DNA of 59,078 nt from Mnemiopsis leidyi (Eukaryota; Ctenophora; Tentaculata; Lobata; Bolinopsidae). Position numbers and translations under genes: made by a program. The notes under the pieces were generated by a model that saw only the letters and a list, made by a program, of their open reading frames with translations, searched no databases and was not told where the DNA came from. The number at the start of each line of letters is the position of its first letter. Position 1 is the stretch's first letter. Positions 1-12,600 of the stretch are shown here, in pieces. The stretch is from assembly GCA_000226015.1 (NCBI GenBank), contig JH153480.1, forward strand, positions 7,051-66,128. The letters run 5' to 3'.

Positions 1-418
1 GTGCAAATTTTCAGCATGATTCAACTAGAAACAGCTGAGTTTTATTCATGCAATGCAATTTTCCAAAAATTTCCAAATTCTCGGAAAAATTTTCTTTTTG
101 CGATTTTTTAAAATGCGTCATCTTAGAATCAAAAAATAAGTGGTGCAATTGATGCCCGTTAGGGTGCTTTAGGTTCCTGTACAGTCAGTTTGTCTAGCTT
201 CCACAAACCCCTGTTTGCTACAATTCCCCCTTAAATCATAAAACACTGCCCAAGCCCAGCCAAGTCGACACAATCATATTTTGTCTCCTGCACCACTGTT
301 CTGACACCACTTCAAAAAGAATGAAACAAACAGTGCTATTTTTATGGCAGTACTTATAGTGTTTAGGCCTTGAAACCACTTGATCGAGGGGGCAAACATA
401 GATTATGTTTATATATAT

Positions 419-758
419 GGGCTGGTGGTGTAGTGGTTTGCTTCTCGGCTCCCACGCAGGAGGTCGGGGGTTCAAATCCCGTATCCGCCAGTCCTAGAGA
501 AGTGCGCTAAGGGCATTTGCCTATGCAACCTTCTTCGGTCGACTCAGCCGAATGATCGGGAAACCGTGATTGAGGGTTAAATGAGTAGCTGCCCATTGCA
601 GCGAAGTCTCGGGCGATAAAAGTATGGTACACACTACCTTAACCGTCACTGGCGTGTATGTATAATTGTACATTCGGCCTCCTGTAATTGGCCGTTACAC
701 TTGTGTAACATGTGGCTGTTGGAGTGTCCGAATTAAAATAAGTATGAGATAAAAAATA
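419..758 (+). repeat. tRNA-derived SINE, copy 1
   Basis: The head, 419-494, folds as a tRNA. A 7-bp acceptor stem pairs 419-425 with 488-494 (one G-U pair). A box A-like element (TGGTGTAGTGG) and an almost perfect box B (GGTTCAAATCC) are present, so an internal Pol III promoter is likely. The head most resembles tRNA-Gly. The body from about 503 to 560 shares a core with a second copy at 23616-23672. That core contains a short hairpin with TTCGG and CCGAA arms, conserved in both copies. The 3' boundary is uncertain; the A-rich sequence near 740-760 is the likely tail. Confidence 0.75.
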
Positions 759-799
759 TAGGTACTAGAAAGAACCTTGTCCTGTGGCCTGTTAATCAA

Positions 800-985
800 A
801 CCGGCTCCTCCCTGCTCCCTCTTCCTTTCTTGCTCCTCCCAATCTCTGATATTCCCCTCCTTTCAGTTCCCTTCTCATTTCTTTTTCCCTGCTACAAGCC
901 CCCGTCCCTAATTTGTCCTTTCTACCTCCAGTTATCCCCCTTCCTCCTCCAACCAACCATCTCCCTTTTTGCTTTCCCTTCCTCA
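800..985. repeat. Pyrimidine-rich low-complexity tract
   Basis: About 185 bases are almost entirely C and T on the + strand. The reverse strand reads open as a basic, low-complexity peptide, which is a composition artefact and not a gene. The tract may simply be degenerate microsatellite in an intron. Confidence 0.6.
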
Positions 986-1350
986 AATATTTTGAGGCTT
1001 TAGCACAACTGTTCTTGACATCACCTTTATGAGCCAAAGCTTTGTGGCAAACAGTCAAATCTTTTGACCATTTGACCATGACAACAAGACATAAGCCAAA
1101 TGATAAAAACGTGGTCATTTTAACCCCCCCCCCTTTAGTGCAAATATCCTACTTATTGCTGACCTTAAATTTGCTGAGATGAATTCTGCATAAAGTAGAT
1201 TCTACTAGTTATGTGTGACAATAGAAATGATTTAACTCTGTATGTTGGCAGCTAACTCTACTCAGGACAAAATCATATAATTAAATGGCGTGTAGAACTT
1301 CTTAGAGCATTTAATGAAAGCTGAATAAATATATGATCTACACTCTTCAG

Positions 1351-4171
1351 GTTGCTAGACCAGGAACATCATTCAAAAAACCAGGGACTTCTGGGCAAGG
1401 AACTTCCACCTCTCAAGGAATAAGACCCATGTCCCAGTCAGGAAGACCTGTTAGTGGGTTTGTAAGACCTAGCACTCAGTCAGGCAGGCCTGGGACTATG
1501 GAACAAGCAATCAAGACACCCCGAACTGCTCATACTGCTCGTCCTGTCACAAGGTTTGGGTTATGTTTCTTTTAGTCTCGTAATAAGAGGAAATTTTGCG
1601 TCATTTTAGCTAGCTTAAGGATCATCATGAGTCAAGGCCACAGTACAGTACAGACATCAATCCTGATATTCTGGTAAGAATATCTGCATATTCTATTATC
1701 CAAGCACTGTACCTTCCTGAACTAATGCACAATCTGCATTCTCGATACTTGTACAACCGCAGAATAATAGTCTAATATGTTTTCCACCTTATCATCCCCA
1801 AATTTCAAATAGAGAACTATTACAGCTACCGATATCGTGGATATGGGTGTTGTACAATCTCGTAATTGTAGACTGTTTTTTGGCCCAATAGAAATGTTAA
1901 TGCAAATATTTTTCGCATCCCATTTACCGCCACAATGTTCGCCACGTGCATGCTATTGTATCAAGCACGTTGCTCTTTCTTTCTGTTCTGTGCTGCCTCG
2001 GTAATATTTTTGACCAAGGAGGCATGATTCTTAAAATATCGCTGTTGTACGTTGTTTTGAGAACTCTTGTGTACGTTATTTCTCAGCTGTGAACATGTCT
2101 TGGAAGGGCCAGCAGATATGCTAAAGACCGGCCTGGAAATTTGTAAATCATATTATGTATTCGAATGAATACAACTTTGCAGTCTGAATTCACTGTTTTA
2201 TCTATTTAATTGTGTGGTGATGAAACATAACCCTATTGCGATAATTTGATCAAACGGCCAATAAATCAATTTGAGGGCCACATCTTGCTTGATATACGGG
2301 ATATTCATGACTCAGGCTGCGATTAGGCCCGAAATTCCTGGAGGCAATAAAGGGACCTTAAGCTAGATAACTCTCAACTTCGTTATTTCCTTCATGCTTC
2401 TCTCGGGTTACTGAGGTTGCATTATAGCGGCATCAGTAGCAAAGTTAGTGACTACTGATGGACCTTGTTGCTGTTTCAAGTAAATTGACGTCGACATCAT
2501 CTTTTGTTAGTATTCTATTTTACGCTGTGGGTGGTATAAAATTATTTTTATTTCGCTAATCGTAAGGAAAAATAGATTTGCAGTATATTTAAATAATCAA
2601 CCTTCATTTTTCATGTACGCAGTGGAACAAAACAGGCGCGAATCTTGTTAAACTTAAGCTTTTTGTGACTTTTACTCTTGTTGCAGTGCATCAGGAAGAT
2701 TTGTTCGTCTGGGAACTGCCTCGATGTTATCAGAGCCGGATGGACCGTTTATAAACCCCTCTCAACTGAACCTAGCTAAGTATGCTGACAGACCAGGCCT
2801 GAACAAGGTTTTGTTCGATTACCTGTTCTACCACGAGAATGACATAAAGAACTCTCTGGAACTTGCGGCACTGGCAACTCAGGTATTCTGTTTATATATG
2901 CGTATTATTTACATGACGTTTTTCATAAATCAGGTCTTTATTAAGTTCTGTATATGTCACCGAAGCACTTATTTTTACTAATTTTGGGTGGGGGGAGGGG
3001 GGTTCAGGCACTGACAGTCACGACCATGACACACTGGAATTTGGTTAAAAATACTGGTTAAATAGATTGACCATGGAAGTTATGATTTTTGCCATGGTCT
3101 CCGTCAACATTTTGACCATGACACCCGGACGTAGGACAAATTGTTAAAAAATCATGGTCGACTACCCGCGCCCCCTCCATAATTCATTTTATAGACCAAC
3201 TTCCTATCCTCTACTTTTAAAGTTGTCTACATTGTAGGTGCATGCTCAGTAAATACATCTTACTGACCTCTCTTCCTCAGTCCTCCAAGTATGAAGATTG
3301 GTGGTGGAAACAGCAACTTGGTAAGTGTTACTACCGACTGGGCTTGTACCGTGATGCCGAGAAACAATTCCAGTCCGCACTCAAGCAGCAACCCACGGTC
3401 GATAACTATCTCTACCTCGCTAAAGTGTTTGTTAAGCTAGACCAGCCTCTTGCTGCTCTAGACTTGTTTGAGAAAGGGATGGAGGTGTTCCCGGGTGAGG
3501 TTTCCCTGATAATCGGTTCTGCGAGAGTGCACGAGGGTCTAGGAGACTTGGACAGTTCCGTTAAGTTTTACAAGAAAGTATTCCAGTACGATGCGTCGAG
3601 TGTCGAGGCGATAGCGTGTATCGGAACTCACAACTTTTACTCAGACATGCCGGAGATTGCGCTGAGGTCCTTCAGACGACTTCTCCAAATGGGGGTGGTT
3701 AACACTGAACTGTACAATAACATCGGGCTGTGTTGCTTCTACGCACAGCAGTACGACATGTCTCTAACGTGTTTCGAGCGAGCCATTAACCTGGCAAACA
3801 AAGAAAACGTAGCGGACGTATGGTATAATATTGGACATATTGCAGTGGGATTAGGAGACTCAAACCTTGCATACCAAGCTTTTCAGATGGCGTTGATATC
3901 GGATAACAATCACGCGGAAGCATACAACAATCTAGCTGTCCTGGAGATGCGGAAGGGAAAAGTCGAGCAAGCCAGAGCATACTTCCTCTCTGCGATAACG
4001 ATAAACCAGGAGCTGTACGAGGCTCACTACAACCTGGCCATCTTGTCTGAAGGACAGGGTGATCTCAATACCAGTTTCAAGGAAGTCAGGAAGTCTCTGG
4101 AGGCTTTCGCAGAGCACGTCGACTCCAAGAATCTCCTTGCTCAACTTCGCCAATATTTTACTTTGTTGTAA
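1351..4171 (+). CDS. TTC8: TTC8 / BBS8, BBSome TPR protein (5'-partial)
   Basis: TTC8 is a subunit of the BBSome, the coat complex that moves membrane proteins into and out of cilia. Exons are 1351-1553, 2687-2882 and 3281-4171; splice phases agree and the frame closes on TAA at 4169-4171. The first visible exon carries the Arg/Pro/Gly-Thr-rich segment typical of the family (QSGRPGTMEQA, KTPRTA, TARPVT). The second has GRFVRLGTASM, and the long third exon holds the C-terminal TPR array with highly conserved stretches (DWWWK, GKCYYRLGLYR, GLCCFYAQQYDM, NHAEAYNNLAVLEMRKG). The N-terminal part is missing upstream. The last exon alone codes for 296 residues without introns. Identification is from remembered family sequence and is strong. 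Confidence 0.96.
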
Positions 4172-4750
4172 AGAGGCATTTTCAGATTGTTAACGCGGCC
4201 TCTCAGCTGCAGCCTGTGTAAATGTTATTGTAAATGTTAGTGATATTATTTTACAATTGTATAGAAAAATAATGCATAATCAGTTGCAGTTTTTTGCGAT
4301 ATTTGTTTCAGATATTTCAGAGTTACAGTAGTTGATGAAATGCTTCCGATGATCATGAATTTTATTGATTATCCCATATATAGCTGTCTGCTGATTATAT
4401 AATTTATTTCCTTTCGCGATGGCAGCATTTTCAACTGCTGATCAATCATGTGTACAGTTCATTAATTTGTGTATAGAATGTGATGATATCGTCTAATTGT
4501 TATGATAGATAGCAATTGTTGTCAATGTGTACGGCTATGTTTTCTGTGAGCTAAATGTTCATTGGTTGGATTTGCATGTGTTCGCTATCAATTATGTGGC
4601 CATGTTGTAATTATCTACTACTTGATCGACCTTGTTTATGACTTCCTGGAGTGACACAATGTTCTTTCTTTCGATTTTATGAGCATTTACAGTCTACAAT
4701 TGTGCCATAAATTTTAAATCGGAATTGTATTTTAGGGATTTTAGGCAGAA
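4172..4750. other. Intergenic: TTC8 3' end to DUF885 gene A
   Basis: AT-rich sequence with no coding signal. It should contain the TTC8 3' UTR and the promoter of the next gene. I see no clear TATA box or repeat. Confidence 0.5.
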
Positions 4751-7571
4751 ATGACATGTCATCTGAAGGAGACGGTGTACGACTGCGATGCAAAAACTTT
4801 ATGTCAAGCTGCTGTTTACATACTTCGTCAAGATATCCCCGCAGCTAGAGACGTCTTTTCAGGTGATTACCGCTACCCAATCCGAGCTATCGTCGTCATA
4901 AAATCCCTTTTATTACTCCTTGTACAGATTTTCAAGCCAACATCGGTAAACTGGAATTTTCAATTTCAGAATATGATTGAGCCAGTCCCCTGGCAAAGGT
5001 ATTTTTAGAAATTTAAATTCCTGATTTTTATTGCATGAGGCCTAACACTATTATAACCAGCAATACTGGGGGTCGGGGACCCTTCATCTATGACAGACTG
5101 GATCAATTGTTCTGAACTTGCACCAAGAGCTTCATCTCTGCTATGCTGCAGGACTCGCAAACAATAGAAATATTTCCTGAAAATTCAGTTCTGACTTTTA
5201 TTTCGTTTCCTAGGAAAGACTAGCGAATATAGTAGTATAGTACAACTGCTGGGGCCTAGTAAACACGGCCTTAACCGGACTGTTCTAGAATGGTTTGAAG
5301 GAAACAACGACTTTATTCCCTACAATCCCGATCATTTCTTCGAACGAGCGTTTCTTGAACTCAAGTTTACTGACCCAGAAATTCTGTCAGTTTGTGGTTT
5401 TCTGCAACAAGCCGGTATTAAGTGTCACAATGGCTTCCTTAGCGACAGTCCGTCGGATTTATACGAGAATCGGCTGCGAAAGTTCAATGATTACACCCTT
5501 CAAGTTCTTGGTCCTTCAAAGGGTACAGATGTATGGCCAGATATGACGCCGTCCCAGCGAACAAGTTGTAAAGTCCTGCTCTGGACTGTTCAAAACAGCA
5601 ACAGGACATTCCGCGACCATATATTATCTATTGACCAGTTCTACGGATATCAGTCCCGGTTCATGTTATTGATGACTGATATGGCTGTTATTGAAGACCA
5701 TGATGATGTTGGACGCTACATTTCGCGAATTGTAAGTGGAGGGCATAAGTTTAACCGTATTGTTGCTGACATGCGATGTAAACAAGCTCTAGGAGCAATA
5801 GCACCTCAAGATTGTCTACAAAAAGTTGCAAGTTCCATCAAGCACACGCTTAAAAATCTCCACTCTGCAGAGAACGTCTTGATAAATACCGTTAAGTCGA
5901 AATACGAAGCTGCCTCAGGGGAAATCCTTCCAGAAAATTACATCACTGCAATCAGTAATGCCATTCAATTGTATCTCCTTCCTGGCCTAGAAAACTGTTT
6001 GGAGGTTGTTGAGTCGTATACTAGTGGAAACACATCAGATAGAGTAGGTCTGTGGAGGTTACCGAACGGAGTTGAATATTATCAGCACTGTTTGAAGTGG
6101 CACACAACCACTTCCACCACTCCTGAGCAGATCTTCAATCAAGGGATGAAGGACACAAATGAAACTCTGAAGAGGGTGGTGGCAATTGTAAAAATGATGA
6201 ATGAAAAAGGGGATTTTACCTTGAAGGGATCTGACCCGCCGTCTGTTATCATGAAGGAGCTGTTCCAAAACGAAAAGTTTAGATTCAAAGAAGGTCAGGA
6301 GGGTCAAAGAATGTGCATGAGGCACTGCAAGAATTTATTGCAAGAAGTGTTGGAAAAGGTCGATCATCTGTTCAAAGAAAAACCGATTTGTGCATGTGAG
6401 GTAGAAGAAATGCCCGATGCCATGGCCCACGGAGGTCCGGCAGGGTTCTACCAAGAAGGAACTCTAGATCTCACTCGACCAGGCCTCTTCTACATCAACA
6501 CCCTCCAAATGAGTAGCTTGATTAAGCCACAGATGAAAAGTCTAACCGCTCATGAAGCAGTACCAGGACATCACTTTCAGATATCCAGGATGATGGAGAA
6601 TAGGAAGTTACCAGCATTCAGGAAGCTCTGTAGTGGTTTTTACGCTGGATTTGTGGAAGGTTGGGGGCTTTACTGTGAATACCTTGCTAATGAGGTAATG
6701 ACTTGACTTGACTTGAATTATTTCGATTTTCCCTAAAATCGTAACTTGTATTAGCCGAGATTACAATGCAGAAGAACGACTTTTAATTTAGTTAGTTACA
6801 TCTACTTAATAGGTATTCTTAATTTGTCTCCCATTTCTAGCATATGATTTGTCTTTTTCAGATAGGTTTCTACAAGGACGTTAACGGTTTGGACAGTTAT
6901 GATACTCTGGGCTATTTGGCTTTCGAGCTTCTACGCTCAACAAGGCTTGTCGTTGATACGGGAATGCATCGCTTTAAATGGTCAAGAGAAAAGGTACTCA
7001 GACAAAACCCCTGAAGAATGAAGGCAATATTAGACTGAATTTAATAAAAATGAGACCCTTTTTGCCTCGAGTCAGAAATTTAATGAGCAATCGCCCGATC
7101 CATATTATATAATCAATCTAATCTCAATCCAAATCAAAACAGTTCTCTCCAGGCTATCCTGTACATGATGGAGAACACAGGTATGGATAGAGACAGAGTA
7201 GAGTCTGAGATAGACAGATATTGTGTCCTCCCTGGACAAGCATGTTCCTACAAGGTTAACATAATCCCTTTTAGGTTTAAACAAGCTTTGAACACTGGGA
7301 AAGTAACTAAATAATTTTTGTGCTTTGTAATCCAAAGTTGCTAATTGATGTAACATGCTGTGCAGACTACTCAGATTTGAATTTAACAAGCCTTTTTAAA
7401 TTACAGATTGGAAAGATGAAGATTCTTGACATCAGATCGAAGTTAGAAAAGCAGGAGGGGTTCAACCTGGCAAAGTTTCACGACAAGTTGCTGAGTTTGG
7501 GTGCTCTCCCTCTTGATATTTTAGAAGAGGAAATGTTAGAATATGATTGTTCCCAGGACTGTAGTTCCTGA
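4751..7571 (+). CDS. DUF885-family putative metallohydrolase, copy A
   Basis: Five exons join in frame: 4751-4862, 5214-6694, 6862-6993, 7153-7254 and 7407-7571, giving about 663 residues. The protein belongs to the DUF885 family (COG4805), which is large in bacteria and patchy in eukaryotes. The signature is [10 protein letters not shown] near residue 484, followed by EGWGLYCE near residue 519. The His-Glu...His and second Glu pattern is what a zinc gluzincin-type peptidase would use, so a metal-dependent hydrolase is inferred; substrate and cell location are unknown. No signal peptide or membrane segment is obvious at the N-terminus, which starts MTCHLKETVYDCD. It is a tandem paralogue of the gene at 9638-12949, sharing motifs such as [19 protein letters not shown] and LDLTRPG. 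Here the zinc motif and the EGWGLY motif lie in one exon, whereas copy B splits them with an intron. Confidence 0.9.
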
Positions 7572-9637
7572 ATTAAATATTCATATATTACTGTCGCTAT
7601 TGCTATAGTAATGATACCTCATTTTATGTACAGAATTTTGAATTTAGTAAATTTTATTAGGAATTTTATTCTATATCTTACAAGATAATGATTAGATTAT
7701 AGTAAAACTGTGATAACGTATATTTTATATAAGTTCAATGAGAACGGTATTTTGGAAAGGGCAAAACAATGATTTGCTAGCTGACAAGTTAGGTTCGACC
7801 ATCCAATAATAGCAGAGTTATCACGTGAAAAAGTGGATCTTTATAAAATTATGCTGATCAAAGAATTGAGCCATTATTGCTTAAATTATGCTGTTAATAC
7901 TAGTATTAAATTAAATTTTTACTTTTTTGTAAATTTTAGCGCTATCACATCATGTTTTTATATCTGTTATTTTTCTCTTGCGTCTACTTGATCCATCTGT
8001 ACAGATATGGGACGTTACTAATTACATGTAAATATTTATTTAAGGCGAATTTGTCTTTATATAGTAAGTTTTATTTCGTCTTTTCTTTAAATCAATGACC
8101 TACCAAGGTGATTAAATATTGTATAGTATTAAGATAGTTGTTTCCAACTTATCTGTGGGCCAATGACTGAAATATTTTGATGTTCAATTACCGTTATTGG
8201 TAGATACTAACTTACTCACCAAATCAAGATGAGATAAGCCCACGCTTCCAGTTAGACACATGGGTTAGAATTAAGATACGTGATTATACATTTATTTCAT
8301 CCAAGATTGTAAGTGACCCCTCCTACTTAAACATCGAAAATTAAAGCACCTGCCCTACGCTGTACCGACAAGGCCCCGACTGATCAGATTCTGAAAGATT
8401 CCGTGCAAGTAAATTACGTCTTAAGCCATATTTTCCAAAACCAAAAAGGATTTGGTAGTATTGACGAGGCAGTTTTGCGATTTCTGAAGAATTAATGTGC
8501 AGACACAAACATCTCAATTTTGGTGAACCGCGTCGTATGATTAGACGGATGAATTGCTCCAACTTTTAAAAAGTCGTATATATCTCAAATACTGTAGGGG
8601 CTGGCAGTGCTAATAGCCCTCTTGTTTGGGGAAAAATAATACGGTTTTCTTTCCAAAGATAAGATAGAATCTGGAACACAAAGTTTTTGTACTGGAATTG
8701 ACAAAACTGTCCTGCGACTCTGAGTTCTATGGACTGGCACTACGTTAACTGCTTATATATAGTGCCTTTCGATAGCTAATGATGGCGAATGCTTACTATC
8801 AATCAGAGTAGCAACTATAAGCTGCGCCTTATCTCATCCAAATCTGTCTGTAATTCTAGAAATCTTTAGCACGCGCTTTCTACTATTAAACTTTTAAAGT
8901 TACATCTTTATTAATTTCGGTACCAATTGTATAATTATTTGACATTTAATTGCTATTTGTTTATTTCAAGATACAATGATTGTGTCACTTAATGAATAAT
9001 GTAGGTTATAAATCTTAGGTAATAATTTATGAATTCTTTTCGATTTTGTAACAATTGTGTAACTGTGTGGTTGTAAAAGAATATTTAACTGAATTCTGAT
9101 ATTACGTTATATCATTGTTCTTTGTTCAACACTGTTTATTGGTTTGTAAAAATTTTACATTTTGAAATTGAAAATTTGAAGACTGCGCATTTTATTGCTT
9201 CACCGCAATAATTCTTAAGTGCTCGGAAGCTTTGAATGCTGGAACTTAGTTCCTGCCACATATTTCTAATATCTTAATATGTAGTCATCTTACTGCCCGT
9301 CGTTCTACTACATGATAGGTCAGTAGGTTACAGGCTCCAGCTCATAGCTACCAGTAAAACCGGTTTATGCTGTGTCAGTATTTCCATCTTTATATTAACT
9401 TAATTGTACACAGGACTTCTCTTCAATTGCTCTTCCTAGTAACACGTCTTGGTGTTATACTCATCTTTTCTAGCTTGAGATGACCTGACTCCCAGGCCTC
9501 CGGCCCTGGTCGCAATTAACTTTCTTTAGGTATATGTGGTCTATGTGGTGCGTCTATTGACCCTCAATAGACGCAGTATACATAACAGTACACAGGTTAC
9601 ATATTTGATAGGTGTACAGTTTACATAATTGGACGTC
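7572..9637. other. Intergenic between the two DUF885 genes
   Basis: About 2 kb of AT-rich DNA with no convincing exon. The only notable structure is a perfect hairpin at 9550-9574 (11-bp arms, 3-nt loop) about 65 bases before the copy B start codon. Scattered short ORFs look random. Confidence 0.5.
9550..9574. repeat. Short perfect hairpin upstream of DUF885 copy B
   Basis: The arms GCGTCTATTGA and TCAATAGACGC flank CCC. It could sit in the 5' UTR or core promoter of copy B. No equivalent is seen before copy A. Function is unknown. Confidence 0.6.
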
Positions 9638-12600
9638 ATGCAGACTCGAACGCTTTACGGACTAAAACCTTCTGTAGTTTTTGAAGCCTCCGTTCACATC
9701 TTACGTCAAAACATTCCTGCTGCGAAAGATATCGTCTCAGGTAACAAATAGTGTGTATAATTGTGTTATGCATACTTTACATCTATGCTAAAGTGCTTCT
9801 AGTCATCTAATTTCTTATCCCCTTAGTTACTCTACTACTGGAAAGTGGAAAGCCTGAATATCTAAATCCTCGATCTATTTATTTTTCCTAGTAAACCAGA
9901 AAGATGATAAATTTCTACGTAGGGTGATATCAATCAGCTTCGATCTCTGTTGAACTGAACCACGTACAACTAAAATATGCGAAGTAAGACAATATAAGAA
10001 ACAGTAAGCAGCAAAACGGTGATATATTTTCAGGAAAGCTACAAGAATTCTCCGGCGTATCAGAACTGCTTGGAAACTCTCAGGAAAGTCACGATAACGC
10101 TGTTTTATCATGGGTGGAAGGCAAGAATAACTATGTTCCTCCAAACATTGACCACTTCTTTGAGCGAGCTTTTCTGCAGTTTAATTTGAATCATCCTGAA
10201 CTGCTGACTTTTCTGGGGTTTCTGGAGCAAGCCGGTATTAAAAACCACAACGGATACCTCCAAGAGTCACCATCAGAACATCACGAGGAACTTTTGAAGG
10301 TTTCCAACGAATACCTGCTTTCAGCTCTAAATCAAAACCAGTGGAAAGATTTAAACAGCGAACAAAAGATTTCTCAAAAGATCTTAAAATGGACAATTGA
10401 GAACAGCAACAGAACATTTAGAGACCACATCTATTCAATGTCCCAGATGGACGGTGCACATACCTTGTTTGTACTGCTCATGTCACACTTTGCTGTTATA
10501 GAAGATGACTCTGATGTAGAACTTTATCTTAACAGATTAGAGCTTTCTAAGATGAAGTTTGATTTGATGGCTAACGACATGAAGAAGAAGCGTGAGCTGG
10601 GAGTCATGCCTCCAAAAGTCTGCCTCGAAAAAGTCGTGAGGTCTATGGAAGGAACCATGGGAAATTTGAAAACTGAAAACAATACCCTGATCACCGCTGT
10701 TTTAGGAAAGTATAAAGCTGCTAAGAAAACAGATTTGCCAAAAGAAACGGTTGAAAAAATTCAAGAAAAAATAAGAAATTATGTGTTACCGGGATATGAA
10801 GCAGCACTGGCTGAGGTAAAGAACTGTATCGCTGTAGCTACCGACGATGCTGGTGTTTGGAAGTTACCTCGGGGAGACAAGTTCTACGAACACTGCTTAA
10901 AATGGCAGACAACTACTGAATTCACTCCTAAAGAAGTGCATGATTTAGGACTTCATCACTGCAGAAATCTTCTTGAAGGTGTACAAAAGGTGGTAAAACA
11001 ATTGAACGATAAAGGTGACATGACCCTCAATGCAGCTCTGTCTCCAGAAGAAAACCTAAAGATACTTGGCGAAAATGAAAAGTTTTTGTATGAAGACACT
11101 GATGATGCAAGACAAGAGTGCATAAAGGAGTATGAACGCTTGTTGGTTCAAATCAGCGAGAAGGTTAATAATATGTTCAACATTGTGCCCTCCAGTCAGT
11201 GTATCATAAGACCAATGCCTCAAGCAATGGGAGAAGGTGGCGCAGGTGCCTGCTATTTCAACGGTTCTTTGGATTTGACAAGACCAGGAATGTTCTTTGC
11301 TAATCTGACTAACATAAAGTCTCAGAACAAGAGTCAGATGAAAACATTGACAGCCCACGAGGCTGTCCCTGGACATCATTTTCAGGTTTGACGAAATCTT
11401 TGATCCCAGTTTAAGCTTTTTATCAAATTTACTTGCTCTGAAAATTTTGGTTCTTTAGAGTTATTGATAATCAGCAATTGTAATTTTTAAGATAGTCAAT
11501 AACTACTTCTCTACTTAAAGCCTTTTTTAGATTTCGCTGCAGACTGAAAACACGAAGTTACCCTACTTTAGACGCTGCATTGACGAAGAAAGTTTCACTG
11601 CGTATATAGAAGGTTGGGGATTGTACGCTGAGCACATCGGGAAAGAAGTAGGTTTTTTAACTTTACAGTCTTACAGCTTTTGTCGATTAAGAAACTGTCC
11701 TGAGTCAAGTAATTTGGAGTAAAATGTAGAATTGTAACATTGCCCTCCTTAGTGTGTCGTGAAATACCTCACCCCACTTATGTATAAAAGTGTAGCTATC
11801 GCATTTCCCTATACATTATTCTTATGCGGCATACTATTTTCTCTATTTATCATTCGATAATGTGATTTAGTTGACTTATAATTTGCTATGTAGACGTTTA
11901 GCAGGTCGCAATTCTGGTGACTAAAATTTAACGATTAAACATTAAAATGTCATCTCAAGGATTGAAATACCTGACACATAAAAATTCCATGACAATCCTG
12001 AAACTCCCCGTGCCACCCAGACAGGGTTCTACAACGATGAGGACGGAAGTGAGGGTTACAGCGTGCTGGGTTACTACACTGCTGAACTGCTCCGCTCAAC
12101 TCGGCTCGTAGTGGACACCGGACTTCACGCTTTTCGCTGGACACGGGAACAGGTCAGTACTAGAAAGTAGAATCTATATTTTTTGTTTGTTCTTCTAGAA
12201 TTTGTTAACAGAACACTTTTGAGTCAAACCTAAAGAACCTTATCACTTGACTGATGTACCTGAGATCGAAATGAATAGAATAATCCATATATGCTTATGC
12301 AAAGGCTAGGGGATCATTTTAAAACGTATTTTCTTATTCCAATTCTGCAATAAGATACATCTAAAGAGTTGACAGTGTTCAACACCCGCCAGGCAGTACA
12401 ACTGATGATGAAGAACACCGGTATGACAAGGAAGGAAGCTGAGGACGAGGTTGACAGGTACTGTGTCCTTCCTGCTCAAGCATGTGCTTACAAGGTTGGT
12501 GGAATCATCGTTATATTTAATTATTAAACGACGTTTAAGTATTGTTGTGCTCTACATGTGCTTTGTCAATTTATGCCTTACAGTAGCGCTGAATCGCACA

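Larger units (their letters stand above)
1..1350. other. Non-coding DNA upstream of the first visible TTC8 exon
   Basis: No exon is recognisable here. TTC8 normally has roughly 100 more N-terminal residues than the first visible exon supplies, so this stretch is probably intron and the earlier exons lie outside the window. It holds a tRNA-derived SINE (419-758), a strongly pyrimidine-rich tract (about 800-985) and part of a diverged repeat (about 1050-1131) that recurs in a TTC8 intron near 3060-3180. Short ORFs here have no protein-like composition. Confidence 0.6.

Noticed and set aside
792..1118. 108-codon reverse-strand ORF over a pyrimidine-rich tract
   Set aside because: Open only because the tract is almost pure C and T; the peptide is low-complexity Gly, Arg, Lys and Glu.
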